37,758 bases of DNA from Collinsella sp. (GTDB lineage: Bacteria; Actinomycetota; Coriobacteriia; Coriobacteriales; Coriobacteriaceae): positions 1 through 37,758 of the forward strand of contig JAGZUC010000019.1 of assembly GCA_018380195.1 (NCBI GenBank). Direction: 5' to 3'. The notes beneath the pieces were generated by a model. The model was given only the letters and a program-made list of their open reading frames with translations, was not told where the DNA came from and did not search any database. Both the position numbers and the translations under genes were made by a program. Below, one piece after another: positions 6,898 to 15,297 of this stretch. Position 1 is the first letter of the stretch, and every line of letters starts with the position of its first letter.

Positions 6898-7773
6898 ATG
6901 ACGGCTGCTGCGGCTGTGGAGCCCACGGAGCTTGAAGAACTCATGGAAGCGCAGGCCGAGGCCGCGCACGAGCGCGAGGTTGGGGATGCGACTCGCCCCA
7001 CGGCAGAGGATCTTGCCGCCTCGCCGACGCGCATCGACGTCGAGGGCCTCGACCTGTTCTATGGCGACCATCATGCGCTCAAGGACGTGAATATCAAGAT
7101 CCGCGACAAGCAGATCACCTCATTTATCGGGCCTTCGGGCTGCGGAAAGTCTACGTTGCTGCGCTGCTTTAACCGCATGAACGACGGCATCAAGGATTGC
7201 CGTATCGAGGGCAAGATTGCGCTCGATGGTCAAGATATCCTGGGCGATTACGACATCTGCCGTTTGCGCCAGCGCGTGGGCATGGTGTTCCAGCGCCCCA
7301 ACCCGTTTCCCATGAGCATCTACGACAACGTCGCCTATGGGCCGCGCGGTATGGGTGTGCGCGACCGCGTCGTGCTCGACGAGCTGGTCGAGGACTCCCT
7401 TCGTCGCGCTGCGCTATGGGATGAGGTCAAGGACAAGCTCAAAGAGTCGGGTCTGGGTCTTTCGGGCGGCCAGCAGCAGCGTCTGTGCATCGCCCGCGCG
7501 CTGGCCGTGCAGCCCGACATTCTGCTGATGGACGAGCCGACCTCGGCACTCGACCCTGTGTCGACGCTCGTGGTGGAGCAGCTGGCCTGTGAGCTCAAAG
7601 AGACCTGCACGCTCGTGGTCGTTACGCACAATATGCAGCAGGCGGCGCGTATCTCCGATTCGGTCGCATTCTTTTTGCTGGGTGAGCTGGTGGAGCACGC
7701 GCCCACCGCGCAACTCTTCAAGAATCCGACCGATCCGCGCACGGCGGATTATTTGACGGGGCGTTTTGGCTGA
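6898..7773 (+). CDS. pstB: Phosphate ABC transporter ATP-binding protein PstB
   Basis: This 291-residue ATPase would energise high-affinity phosphate uptake through PstC/PstA with the binding protein PstS. Motifs in order: Walker A GPSGCGKST (~residue 78), the PstB-type Q-loop QRPNPFPMSIYDNVAYGPR, signature LSGGQQQR (~187), Walker B ILLMDEPTSALDP, and the H-loop VVTHN. The N-terminus carries a ~45-residue acidic extension (rich in Glu and Ala) that most PstB proteins lack. ATG 6898 is chosen because GGAGGT lies 7 bases upstream; the upstream in-frame GTG would overlap that site. No pstS, pstC, pstA or phoU is adjacent, which is unusual; the next genes are a PhoB/PhoR-like pair. Confidence 0.95.
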   Translation: MTAAAAVEPTELEELMEAQAEAAHEREVGDATRPTAEDLAASPTRIDVEGLDLFYGDHHALKDVNIKIRDKQITSFIGPSGCGKSTLLRCFNRMNDGIKDCRIEGKIALDGQDILGDYDICRLRQRVGMVFQRPNPFPMSIYDNVAYGPRGMGVRDRVVLDELVEDSLRRAALWDEVKDKLKESGLGLSGGQQQRLCIARALAVQPDILLMDEPTSALDPVSTLVVEQLACELKETCTLVVVTHNMQQAARISDSVAFFLLGELVEHAPTAQLFKNPTDPRTADYLTGRFG

Positions 7774-7837
7774 TACCATCTAGTAAAGGTACCTTTAGGG
7801 TTAAGATGCGGTCATGCCGGCCGCAAAGGGGTTCAAC

Positions 7838-8566
7838 ATGATCTATTACGTCGAGGACGATGACAACATCAGGGATTTGACGGTCTATGCGCTGCGCAAG
7901 CAGGGGATTGAGGCCGAAGGCTTTTCGTGCGACGGTGAGTTTAAGGCTGCCGTGGCGCGACGGGTACCCGATGCCGTCCTGCTCGACATCATGCTGCCCG
8001 ATACCGATGGCTTGGCGATTATGCGTCGACTGCGTGCCGATCGCCTGACGGCGACGGTGCCCATCATGATGCTTACCGCCAAGGATACCGAGCTCGACAA
8101 GGTGATGGCGCTCGATGGCGGTGCCGACGATTACCTGACTAAGCCGTTTTCGCTCATGGAGCTTGCGAGCCGCTGCCGCGCACTGCTGCGTCGCGGCGGC
8201 ATGGTCAAGCAGGCGAGCGATGTGCTCAGCGTGGGCGACATCGTGCTCTCGCCCAGCCATCGCGAGGTGACCGTTGCCGGCGAGCCGCTTAAGCTCACCC
8301 TGCGCGAGTTCGACCTGCTCGAGTACCTCATGCGCAAGCCCGGCGTGGTTTTTACCCGCGAGTCGTTGCTGCAGAGCGTGTGGGGCTGGGACTTCGACGG
8401 CGGTTCGCGCACCGTTGACGTGCACGTGCAGACGCTTCGCCAAAAACTGGGCGAGCATGCCAGCGCCATCGAGACCGTGCGCGGCGTGGGCTACCGCTTG
8501 GCCGAGCCTTCTGCCGGCGATGGTGCCAAAGGCGACGACACCGCGGCCACCGCATCGGAGGAGTAA
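7838..8566 (+). CDS. PhoB/PhoP-like response regulator
   Basis: This 242-residue OmpR-family regulator has a receiver domain (EDDDN, phosphoacceptor D50 in LLDIMLPDTDG, conserved K in DDYLTKPFS) and a winged-helix DNA-binding domain ending SRTVDVHVQTLRQKLG...VRGVGYRLAE, then a ~20-residue Ala/Asp/Thr-rich tail. ATG 7838 follows AAAGGGG by 6 bases; an in-frame ATG at 7814 lacks a site. It sits between pstB and a PhoR-like kinase, three bases from the kinase start, so the likely role is control of the phosphate-starvation response. That role is inferred from context. Confidence 0.9.
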   Translation: MIYYVEDDDNIRDLTVYALRKQGIEAEGFSCDGEFKAAVARRVPDAVLLDIMLPDTDGLAIMRRLRADRLTATVPIMMLTAKDTELDKVMALDGGADDYLTKPFSLMELASRCRALLRRGGMVKQASDVLSVGDIVLSPSHREVTVAGEPLKLTLREFDLLEYLMRKPGVVFTRESLLQSVWGWDFDGGSRTVDVHVQTLRQKLGEHASAIETVRGVGYRLAEPSAGDGAKGDDTAATASEE

Positions 8567-8569
8567 CCC

Positions 8570-9994
8570 GTGGTCTTCGCCCCCCAGGGAAAACATACGC
8601 TGTCGCACCGCGTTTTTGTGACGATCTTTGTCTGCGCCATGGCGGTTATCGTGGCGTTTACGGTGCTGGGTGCGTTCTTTGTGCAAAACACCTTGGCGGA
8701 TGCCACGAGTGCCAATCTGGCGCAGGAAACCGAGCTCATTGCTGCCGCTCTCGACGAACAGCAGGAGCCCATCCCGTTCTTGCGTAGTCTCGATCGCGAG
8801 GACTTGCGCATCACGCTGATTAACAAGGATGGATCGGTTGCCTACGACAACGAGGCGTCGCCTTCCACACTGCCCAACCATGGCGATCGCCCCGAGGTCA
8901 TCGAGGCCTTTGAGAGTGGTTTGGGTTCCGCGGAGCGCGCAAGCTCTACGCTCGACGAGATTATGCTGTATCGCGCCGTCGCCCTTGATAACGGCCAGGT
9001 TGTCCGCTTGGCGCAGGCCCAGCCTGGCGTTGCGGCGATTTTGCTGTCGATGGTGGCGCCGATGCTGCTTATCGCAGCAGCGGGTGCGGTACTCTCGTTT
9101 TTTATGGCGCGCCGCGAGTCCCGTGCCATCATCGCGCCGTTGCAAGAGGTGGATTTGGACCACCCACGCCGTAGCTATGAGCACGCCTATGCCGAGATGG
9201 TCCCCATGCTTGAGCGTATCGAGTCGCAGCGCCAGGAACTCAAGCGCCAAATGGCGGTGCTAGCGGACAACGACCGTATGCGCCGCGAGTTCACGGCGAA
9301 TATCACCCATGAGCTCAAGACGCCGCTTACGGCGATTTCGGGCTATGCCGAGCTCATCGCAAACGGCATGGTCGAGGGCGAGGGCGACCTGCGCAACTTT
9401 GGCGGTCGCATCTATCGTGAGGCGGGCCGCTTGGCAGCGCTTGTCAACGATATCCTTACGCTGTCTAACTTGGACGAGGCCGAGCGTGCAGCTGAGGGCG
9501 AGGCGGTGCCCATTGGGTCCACGGAGCCTATTGAGCTCTCGCGTGCCATCTACGCGGTCGAGCAGCGTCTTGAACAGGTCTCCCGTCAGGCGAATGTGAC
9601 GATAAGTCATGAGACCAAGCCTGTGGTCATCGAGGGCGTGTCGCGCTTGATTGACGAGCTCATCTATAATCTGGCAAGCAACGCCATCCGCTACAATCGA
9701 CCCGGCGGTACGGTTACGCTGCAGTGCGGCACCAACGACGAAGGCCATCCGTTCCTTGCGGTCGCCGACACGGGAATCGGTATCGCGCCTGAAGAACAGG
9801 GCAAGGTATTTGAGCGGTTCTATCGCGTGGACAAGAGTAGGTCCAAGGCACGCGGCGGAACCGGTCTGGGGCTTGCCATTGTCAAGCATGCGGCCCTGTA
9901 TCATCACGCCACGCTCGATCTGTCGAGCGAGTTGGGCGTGGGAACCACCATTACGGTGACGTTTCCCATACAGCAGGACGAGCCATTCGCATAG
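8570..9994 (+). CDS. PhoR-like sensor histidine kinase
   Basis: This 474-residue kinase has an N-terminal membrane segment (~15-35), an extracytoplasmic sensor region of about 120 residues, and a second membrane segment (~150-180). The cytoplasmic part has HisKA motif ITHELKTPLTAISGYAELI (His near 246) and HATPase motifs (NLASNAIRYN, DTGIGIAPEEQ, FERFYRVDKSRS, GGTGLGLAIVKH). It starts with GTG at 8570, with GGAGGAG 6 bases upstream overlapping the end of the regulator gene, so the pair is translationally coupled. It should phosphorylate the preceding regulator. Confidence 0.92.
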   Translation: MVFAPQGKHTLSHRVFVTIFVCAMAVIVAFTVLGAFFVQNTLADATSANLAQETELIAAALDEQQEPIPFLRSLDREDLRITLINKDGSVAYDNEASPSTLPNHGDRPEVIEAFESGLGSAERASSTLDEIMLYRAVALDNGQVVRLAQAQPGVAAILLSMVAPMLLIAAAGAVLSFFMARRESRAIIAPLQEVDLDHPRRSYEHAYAEMVPMLERIESQRQELKRQMAVLADNDRMRREFTANITHELKTPLTAISGYAELIANGMVEGEGDLRNFGGRIYREAGRLAALVNDILTLSNLDEAERAAEGEAVPIGSTEPIELSRAIYAVEQRLEQVSRQANVTISHETKPVVIEGVSRLIDELIYNLASNAIRYNRPGGTVTLQCGTNDEGHPFLAVADTGIGIAPEEQGKVFERFYRVDKSRSKARGGTGLGLAIVKHAALYHHATLDLSSELGVGTTITVTFPIQQDEPFA

Positions 9995-10018
9995 CGATAC
10001 AACATAGATATTGATGTA

Positions 10019-10060
10019 GACGCCGCATTTGACTTTCGGGTGCGGCGTTGTTGTGCAATT
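10019..10060 (+). terminator. Terminator after the kinase gene
   Basis: ACGCCGCA (10020-10027) pairs with TGCGGCGT (10041-10048), followed by a T-rich tail (TGTTGTGCAATTTT). The tail is imperfect. It separates the pst/two-component block from the capsule-control genes. Confidence 0.55.
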
Positions 10061-10189
10061 TTACGATTGCTTCCGACATTTTTACAGGAGAGCCTGTTTC
10101 TTATGTATAGAGTTTGGTCTCGGTAAAAAGATGCGATAAAGTACGGACAGTTTTGTCAATCCGAACTGGGGAAATGAAAGGCAAGCTGC

Positions 10190-10846
10190 ATGACCCTTCT
10201 CGAACTGTTCCAGCTGCTGAAGAAGCACCTTCAGCTGGTCATCACCCTTCCGGTGGTCTGCGCGATCGCCATGGGCATCGTGTCCTTCGCCGCGATGGAC
10301 AACACCTATACCGCGACGACGAGCATGTACATTCTCGCCAAGACCGACGATAGCGGCCAGATGAGCTACAACGATCTCTCGGCGAGCCAGATGCTTTCCA
10401 ACGATATCGCCACGCTGCTGGATAGCGATAGCGTTAAGAGCGGCGCCGCCAAGGAACTGGGCCTCACCGATCTGGATGACTACAAGGTGTCTGTTTCCTC
10501 CGAGACCACCACGCGTGTCATTACGCTTTCGGTTACCGGCACCGATGCCAAGGAGACGGCTGAGGTCGCAAAGGCCATAGCTAGCTCGGTGAGTACGGTC
10601 GCTCAGAACGTCGGCGCTGCCCAGAGCATCAACGTTATCGACGAGGCTAAGACCCCCGAAGCCCCCAGCGGCCCCAAGCGCACGCTGTATATTGCCGTCG
10701 CGTTCCTCGCCGGTATCTTTATCGCAGTCGCCTATGTCGTTTTGGCAGACATGCTCAATACCCGCATCCGCGGTGCCGAAGAGGCGGAAGAGCTCCTGGG
10801 CATTCCCGTTGTTGGCCGAATTCCGGCTATGAAAGGTGGTAAATAG
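10190..10846 (+). CDS. cpsC: Wzz/CpsC-type chain-length and kinase-modulator protein
   Basis: This 218-residue membrane protein has an N-terminal membrane helix (~20-40), an extracytoplasmic Wzz-like domain, and a second membrane helix (~160-180) followed by a short cytoplasmic tail. This is the layout of CpsC/CapA/YwqC proteins, which activate a separate BY-kinase and set polysaccharide chain length. ATG 10190 follows GAAAGGCAAG. The kinase gene starts two bases after its stop, and the phosphatase gene follows, so the three are one operon. A weak promoter (TTGGTC, 17 bases, TAAAGT) lies at 10114-10142. Confidence 0.9.
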   Translation: MTLLELFQLLKKHLQLVITLPVVCAIAMGIVSFAAMDNTYTATTSMYILAKTDDSGQMSYNDLSASQMLSNDIATLLDSDSVKSGAAKELGLTDLDDYKVSVSSETTTRVITLSVTGTDAKETAEVAKAIASSVSTVAQNVGAAQSINVIDEAKTPEAPSGPKRTLYIAVAFLAGIFIAVAYVVLADMLNTRIRGAEEAEELLGIPVVGRIPAMKGGK

Positions 10847-10848
10847 GC

Positions 10849-11586
10849 ATGGCTAAGGCAAAGAACACCGATAAGCTCGTTGTACAGAATGCCGCCAAGA
10901 CCCTTCTGGCCAACATCCGCTTTGCGAGCGTGGACGACCCCATTCGCACCATCACCGTTACGTCCTCGATTCCCAACGAGGGCAAGTCTACGGTTTCCAT
11001 CAACCTTGCCCAGGCTATCGCCACCAGCGGCAAGAGCGTCCTGCTGGTCGAGGCTGATATGCGTCGCAGGTCCCTTGCCGATATGCTCGGCGTCCGCTCC
11101 CGCGGCGGACTCTATGCAGTCCTTTCCGAGCAGGTTTCTATTGACCAGGCGATTGTCGAGACGGGTCAGAAGAACTTCTACTTCCTCGATGCCGAGCCGC
11201 ATATTCCCAATCCTGCCGACATCATCGTCTCTCACCGCTTTGCCAAGCTGGTAAAGGCACTGTCCGCCAAGTTCCAGTACGTCATCTTTGATGCTCCCCC
11301 GGTCGGCACCTTCATCGATGCTGCCGAGATCGCCAGTCTGACCGACGGCACGCTGTTCGTGGTGCGCGAGGACTTCACCAAGCGCGAGGAGGCACTCAAC
11401 GCTATCGGCCAGCTTAAGAAGTCCGAAAAGGTCAAGCTCATCGGTACCGTTATGAACTACTGCGAGACCGAGACCAGCGAGTACTACTACTCCTACTACA
11501 CCAAGGACGGTAAGAAGGTGAAGAAGGGCTCCGACGATCAGGGGACTTCCAAAAAGGGCATCTTCACCAACCGAGCAAACGTTTAG
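10849..11586 (+). CDS. cpsD: CpsD/CapB-family tyrosine-protein kinase
   Basis: This 245-residue cytoplasmic BY-kinase has Walker A SSIPNEGKSTVSIN (K46), Walker A' LLVEADMRR, and Walker B VIFDAPP. The C-terminal tail has a tyrosine cluster (SEYYYSYYTKDGKK) that would be autophosphorylated. It works with the membrane protein encoded just upstream and is reversed by the PHP phosphatase encoded just downstream. In Gram-positive bacteria such modules control capsule or exopolysaccharide assembly. No glycosyltransferase, flippase or polymerase genes are nearby, so its target must be encoded elsewhere. Confidence 0.94.
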   Translation: MAKAKNTDKLVVQNAAKTLLANIRFASVDDPIRTITVTSSIPNEGKSTVSINLAQAIATSGKSVLLVEADMRRRSLADMLGVRSRGGLYAVLSEQVSIDQAIVETGQKNFYFLDAEPHIPNPADIIVSHRFAKLVKALSAKFQYVIFDAPPVGTFIDAAEIASLTDGTLFVVREDFTKREEALNAIGQLKKSEKVKLIGTVMNYCETETSEYYYSYYTKDGKKVKKGSDDQGTSKKGIFTNRANV

Positions 11587-11603
11587 TTGATTAAGGCTGA
11601 CCT

Positions 11604-12254
11604 ATGCGTGACATTCATTGCCATATCTTGCCGGGTGTAGACGACGGCGCCGCCGATCTCGATGAGAGCTTGGCGATGCTCGAGGCTGCCAAGCGGGCTG
11701 GTGTAACCAGAATTGTTTGCACTCCTCACTGCCGTGATCCCTATTTTGATTACGACAAGATGTGGGATGCCTTTGAGCTGCTGCGTGATAACGCTGACGG
11801 TTTTCCGCTCCAGATGGGCTTCGAGGTCAACCATCGAAAGCTCGTTGAGCTTGGTATCGATGCCGCGGAGCACTTGCATTTCGATGGGACCAACGAGTTT
11901 CTTCTCGAGCTTTCGACGCATGCCGATGCGTATGCGTTTAGAGAGTACGAGAACACGATTTACGATTTGCAGTGCCGTGGCTACCAGGTGATCATCGCTC
12001 ATCCTGAGCGCTATCGTGCGGTTCAAAAGGATGTAAGCGTGGCGGAGCGCCTGGTCGATATGGGCTGCAAGCTGCAGGCTTCGGCGGACTTTATTGCCGG
12101 CGGTCGCTTTGGTCGCGAGAAAAAGCCGGCACAGCGCCTGTTCGATCAGAACCTGTACAGCTTCATCGCGAGCGATGCCCATAACGTGGGTCATTACGAT
12201 TGCCTGGCGAAGGCTCGCGCGAAGTTTAGCGTGCGCGGAGCTCATTTTCGCTAA
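11604..12254 (+). CDS. cpsB: CpsB/YwqE-type PHP-family protein-tyrosine phosphatase
   Basis: This 216-residue metal-dependent phosphatase would dephosphorylate the tyrosine cluster of the preceding kinase. PHP metal ligands are visible: H5-x-H7 in DIHCHILPGVDDGA, CTPHCRD, the Glu of GFEVN, IIAHPERYR, and SDAHN near the C-terminus. It is somewhat shorter than typical family members (about 240-255 residues) but keeps all motifs. The start ATG 11604 lies 17 bases after the kinase stop. It closes the three-gene operon; a GNAT gene follows after 39 bases. Confidence 0.93.
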   Translation: MRDIHCHILPGVDDGAADLDESLAMLEAAKRAGVTRIVCTPHCRDPYFDYDKMWDAFELLRDNADGFPLQMGFEVNHRKLVELGIDAAEHLHFDGTNEFLLELSTHADAYAFREYENTIYDLQCRGYQVIIAHPERYRAVQKDVSVAERLVDMGCKLQASADFIAGGRFGREKKPAQRLFDQNLYSFIASDAHNVGHYDCLAKARAKFSVRGAHFR

Positions 12255-12293
12255 TATCTGTCCCTAACGTTCGCATTGAATGAAAGGGCAGCC

Positions 12294-12794
12294 ATGGATA
12301 TCCAACTTAAGACGGGATGCTTTGATGACGCGGCGTTGGTGCGCCGCGTCGTTTTTATGGACGAGCAAGGCTACGAGAATGAGTTCGACGCTATCGACGA
12401 GGATCCAAACTGCATTCATGTGACGCTCTATGCAGACGGCGAGCTTGCCGGTTGCTCGCGCGTGTTTCCCGAGGAACTGGAGCGCGCGGCAGATGCAGAG
12501 GCTCCGGTTTCGCCGGCGTGCGACTTGGACGAAGGCGTTGCGGCGGGGGAGACCTATATTATGGGGCGCGTCGCCGTGCTGCCGGCTATGCGTCGTCGCG
12601 GACTGGCGAGTGCGATCGTCGAGGCCAGTGCTTCGTGTGCACGCGATGCCGGCGCTAAGCTTATTAAGCTGCATGCGCAGGAATACGTGTTGCCGCTCTA
12701 TGCAAAGGCGGGCTACACGCAAATTGCCCCGGTAGATTACGAAGACGAGGGCCAGCCCCATGTCTGGATGGCCAAGCGCGTAGATGGCAGATAG
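12294..12794 (+). CDS. GNAT-family N-acetyltransferase (YjcF/ElaA-like)
   Basis: This 166-residue protein has the GNAT acetyl-CoA site (IMGRVAVLPAMRRRGLASAIV, with RRRGLA as the Q/RxxGxG/A loop), followed by KLIKLHAQEYVLPLYAKAGY and a final PHVWMAK. The order and the ending resemble YjcF/ElaA proteins, whose substrates are poorly known. ATG 12294 is preferred over an upstream TTG because GAAAGGGC lies at the right spacing. It may be transcribed with the capsule-control triad, but a functional link is unproven. Confidence 0.88.
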   Translation: MDIQLKTGCFDDAALVRRVVFMDEQGYENEFDAIDEDPNCIHVTLYADGELAGCSRVFPEELERAADAEAPVSPACDLDEGVAAGETYIMGRVAVLPAMRRRGLASAIVEASASCARDAGAKLIKLHAQEYVLPLYAKAGYTQIAPVDYEDEGQPHVWMAKRVDGR

Positions 12795-12884
12795 GGACGT
12801 TCCTTTTCTGCCGGCAGTTGGGGACGCTCCTTGGCAATTGGCGCATCGGAGCGCTTAGACATACAGTTTTTCGATTCCGTATGT
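12792..12884. other. Intergenic repeat-like sequence and inverted repeat before htpG
   Basis: Two related strings, GGGACGTTCCTT and GGGGACGCTCCTT, lie in 12794-12832, with TGCCGGCA between them. ACATAC (12859-12864) and GTATGT (12879-12884) form a 6-bp inverted repeat with a 14-base spacer in the htpG promoter region, followed by an AT-rich stretch (TTATAAAAT) that may hold the promoter. No CIRCE-like element is visible. Confidence 0.3.
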
Positions 12885-12996
12885 ATATATGCGCGCTAAT
12901 GGGTTATAAAATCTAAGTCTGAACATAGCAGGTCTGCGATTCGGCTCGGGCGACCGGGCCGTTTTTGCGGACGGGGGTAGCGCGAAAGGACTGCAC

Positions 12997-15021
12997 ATGC
13001 GTCAATTTAAGACCGAGAGCAAAAAACTGCTCGACCTCATGATCAACTCCATCTACACCAATAAGGAAATCTTCCTGCGCGAGCTTATCTCTAACGCGAG
13101 CGACGCCGTCGACAAGCTCAACTTTAAGAGCCTGCAGGATCCGAGCGTCAAGATCGACCAGGGCGACCTGGCTATTCGCGTTTCCTTTGATAAAGACGCC
13201 CGCACCATTACCATCTCGGATAACGGCATTGGCATGACCGCCGAGGAGCTCGAGCGCAATCTGGGCACCATCGCCCATTCCGGCTCCGAGGAGTTTAAGA
13301 CCGAGAACGCCGAGCAGCAGGGTTCGGATGTCGACATCATCGGCCAGTTTGGCGTGGGCTTCTACTCGGCTTTTATGGTCGCCAGCCATGTGAAGGTCGT
13401 CAGCCGCGCCTATGGCGAGGATGTCGCCCATGTGTGGGAATCCGACGGTCTTGAGGGCTACACCATCGAGGACGGCGAGCGCGCCGAGCACGGTACCGAT
13501 GTCATCCTGACGCTGCGCGAGAACGAGAAGCTCGATGCCGACGGCGAGGCCGAGACCTACGATCGCTTCCTGACCGAGTGGGGTCTCAAGAGCCTGATTC
13601 AGCAGTACAGTAACTATGTGCGCTACCCGATCCAGATGATGGTGTCCAAGAGTCGCCAGAAACCCAAGCCCGAGGACGCCGGCGACGATTACAAGCCCGA
13701 GTACGAGGACTACCAGGAGCTCGAGACCGTCAATTCCATGACACCGATCTGGAAGAAGCGCAGCTCCGATGTCGAGCAGAAGGACTACGACGAGTTCTAC
13801 AAGTCCACGTTCCACGACTTTGACGATCCTGCGCGCACCATCAGCTTCCACGCCGAGGGCACGCTCGAGTATGACGCCCTGCTGTTTGTGCCGGGACGCG
13901 CGCCGTTCGATCTGTACAGCAAGGACTACGAGAAGGGTCTGGCGCTCTACAGCTCCAACGTGCTGATTATGGAGAAGTGCGACGACCTGCTGCCCGACTA
14001 CTACAACTTTGTGCGCGGTGTCGTGGATTCCGCCGACGTGTCGCTCAACATCTCGCGTGAGACGCTGCAGCAGAACCGTCAGCTCAAGGCCATCGCCAAG
14101 CGTGTGGAAAAGAAGATCACCGCTGACCTTGAGGATATGCGTGACAACGACCGCGAGGCCTACGAGAAGTTCTTTGAGAACTTTGGCCGCGGCCTTAAGT
14201 ACGGCATCTACTCGAGCTATGGCATGAAGGCCGATGAGCTCGCCGACCTGCTGCTGTTCTGGTCTGCCAAGGAGCAGAAGATGATTACCCTAGCCGAGTA
14301 TGCCAAGGGCATGCCCGAGGATCAGAAGGCCATCTACTACGCCGCCGGCGACTCGCGTGAGCGCTTGGCCAAGATGCCCGTGGTAAAGGGCGTGCTCGAC
14401 CGCGGCTATGACGTGCTGCTACTGACGCAGGATGTGGATGAGTTCACCTTCCAGGCCATGCGTGAGTACATTGCCGCCGATATGCCCAAGATTTACGAGG
14501 ACGACGCTGCCCGCGAGGCTGCCGAGAAGGCTGTGGCCGACGGTGCCGAGCCCGAGGTCGAGGATCGTCATCTGGAGCTCAAGAACGTCGCGACCGGTGA
14601 TCTTGACCTGGCGACCGAGGACGAAAAGAAGGAGGCCGAGGACGCCACCAAGGAGAACGAGGACCTCTTTAGCGCCATGAAGGAGGCGCTCGGCGACAAG
14701 GTCGAGAAGGTCGCCGTCTCTGCGCGCCTGACCGATGCTCCCGCGTGCATCACCACCGAGGGCCCGCTTTCGCTCGAGATGGAGAAGGTGCTCCAGAAGG
14801 GTCCCGAGGGAGCGCCCGATGGTATGCCCAAGAGCCAGCGCGTGCTCGAGCTCAACGCCAAGCACCCGGTCTTTGCCAAGCTTGTCGCTGCCCAGAAGGC
14901 AGGCGACGCCGACAAGATCAAGCAGTACTCCGGTCTGCTCTATGACCAGGCTCTGCTGGTCGAGGGCATCCTCCCCGAGGATCCCGTAGCCTTCGCGGCG
15001 GCTGTTTGCAACTTGATGTAG
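12997..15021 (+). CDS. htpG: Molecular chaperone HtpG (Hsp90)
   Basis: This 674-residue cytosolic chaperone has a GHKL ATPase domain first: ELISNASDAVDKL (ATP and Mg contacts), DNGIGM, and GQFGVGFYSAF. The middle domain (residues ~240-500) includes DLYSKDYEKGLALYSSNVLI and the catalytic-loop region SRETLQQNRQLKAI, and a C-terminal dimerisation domain follows. An acidic lysine/glutamate-rich stretch (EDEKKEAEDATKENED) sits near residues 540-560, before the C-domain. The start ATG 12997 follows GCGAAAGGA. The gene is monocistronic, ending in long hairpins. Confidence 0.97.
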   Translation: MRQFKTESKKLLDLMINSIYTNKEIFLRELISNASDAVDKLNFKSLQDPSVKIDQGDLAIRVSFDKDARTITISDNGIGMTAEELERNLGTIAHSGSEEFKTENAEQQGSDVDIIGQFGVGFYSAFMVASHVKVVSRAYGEDVAHVWESDGLEGYTIEDGERAEHGTDVILTLRENEKLDADGEAETYDRFLTEWGLKSLIQQYSNYVRYPIQMMVSKSRQKPKPEDAGDDYKPEYEDYQELETVNSMTPIWKKRSSDVEQKDYDEFYKSTFHDFDDPARTISFHAEGTLEYDALLFVPGRAPFDLYSKDYEKGLALYSSNVLIMEKCDDLLPDYYNFVRGVVDSADVSLNISRETLQQNRQLKAIAKRVEKKITADLEDMRDNDREAYEKFFENFGRGLKYGIYSSYGMKADELADLLLFWSAKEQKMITLAEYAKGMPEDQKAIYYAAGDSRERLAKMPVVKGVLDRGYDVLLLTQDVDEFTFQAMREYIAADMPKIYEDDAAREAAEKAVADGAEPEVEDRHLELKNVATGDLDLATEDEKKEAEDATKENEDLFSAMKEALGDKVEKVAVSARLTDAPACITTEGPLSLEMEKVLQKGPEGAPDGMPKSQRVLELNAKHPVFAKLVAAQKAGDADKIKQYSGLLYDQALLVEGILPEDPVAFAAAVCNLM

Positions 15022-15051
15022 TTCGGGGATACGGCACCGTAACTAGATTAG

Positions 15052-15126
15052 AACGAGAGTGGATAATCTCCCACTTTTGGCTCGAATGCGGGCTTGAAGT
15101 GAGAGATTTTCCACTCTCGTTTCCTT
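15052..15126 (+). terminator. Long 25-bp-stem hairpin after htpG
   Basis: 15052-15076 and 15097-15121 are inverted repeats with 23 of 25 positions matching, around a 20-base loop, and are followed by TTCCTTTT. It probably ends htpG transcription, but the stem is far longer than termination needs, so it may be a repeat element. Confidence 0.6.
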
Positions 15127-15129
15127 TTG

Positions 15130-15158
15130 AATGATCCCTCCGTCCCCAAGGGATCATT
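15130..15158. repeat. GATCCC hairpin repeat, short form
   Basis: AATGATCCCT and AGGGATCATT form a perfect 10-bp stem around CCGTCCCCA. The 20 bases at 15137-15156 recur exactly at 24468-24487, inside a longer palindrome. With the T-rich sequence that follows it could also act as a terminator. Confidence 0.6.
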
Positions 15159-15205
15159 TATTTGTGCGGGTTGTGGTTTTGTGACCTGCTGAAATTTAAG
15201 ATACT

Positions 15206-15217
15206 GTACAACTGTAC
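15206..15217 (+). promoter_or_regulatory. Small palindrome before the YhgE genes
   Basis: GTACA-AC-TGTAC is a perfect 5-2-5 inverted repeat about 90 bases before the first YhgE/Pip gene. GTATAT around 15235 may be a -10 box. It is a candidate operator only. Confidence 0.3.
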
Positions 15218-15297
15218 GTTAACTCATCTTCGTAGTATATTGCTACCCGCAAAACTCAACACCATTGTGCTTTGAGACGTTAAAGCGCCTACGTACA

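Noticed and set aside
7718..9250. 510-codon open frame on the minus strand
   Set aside because: It overlaps the PhoB/PhoR-like pair in antisense; no motifs.
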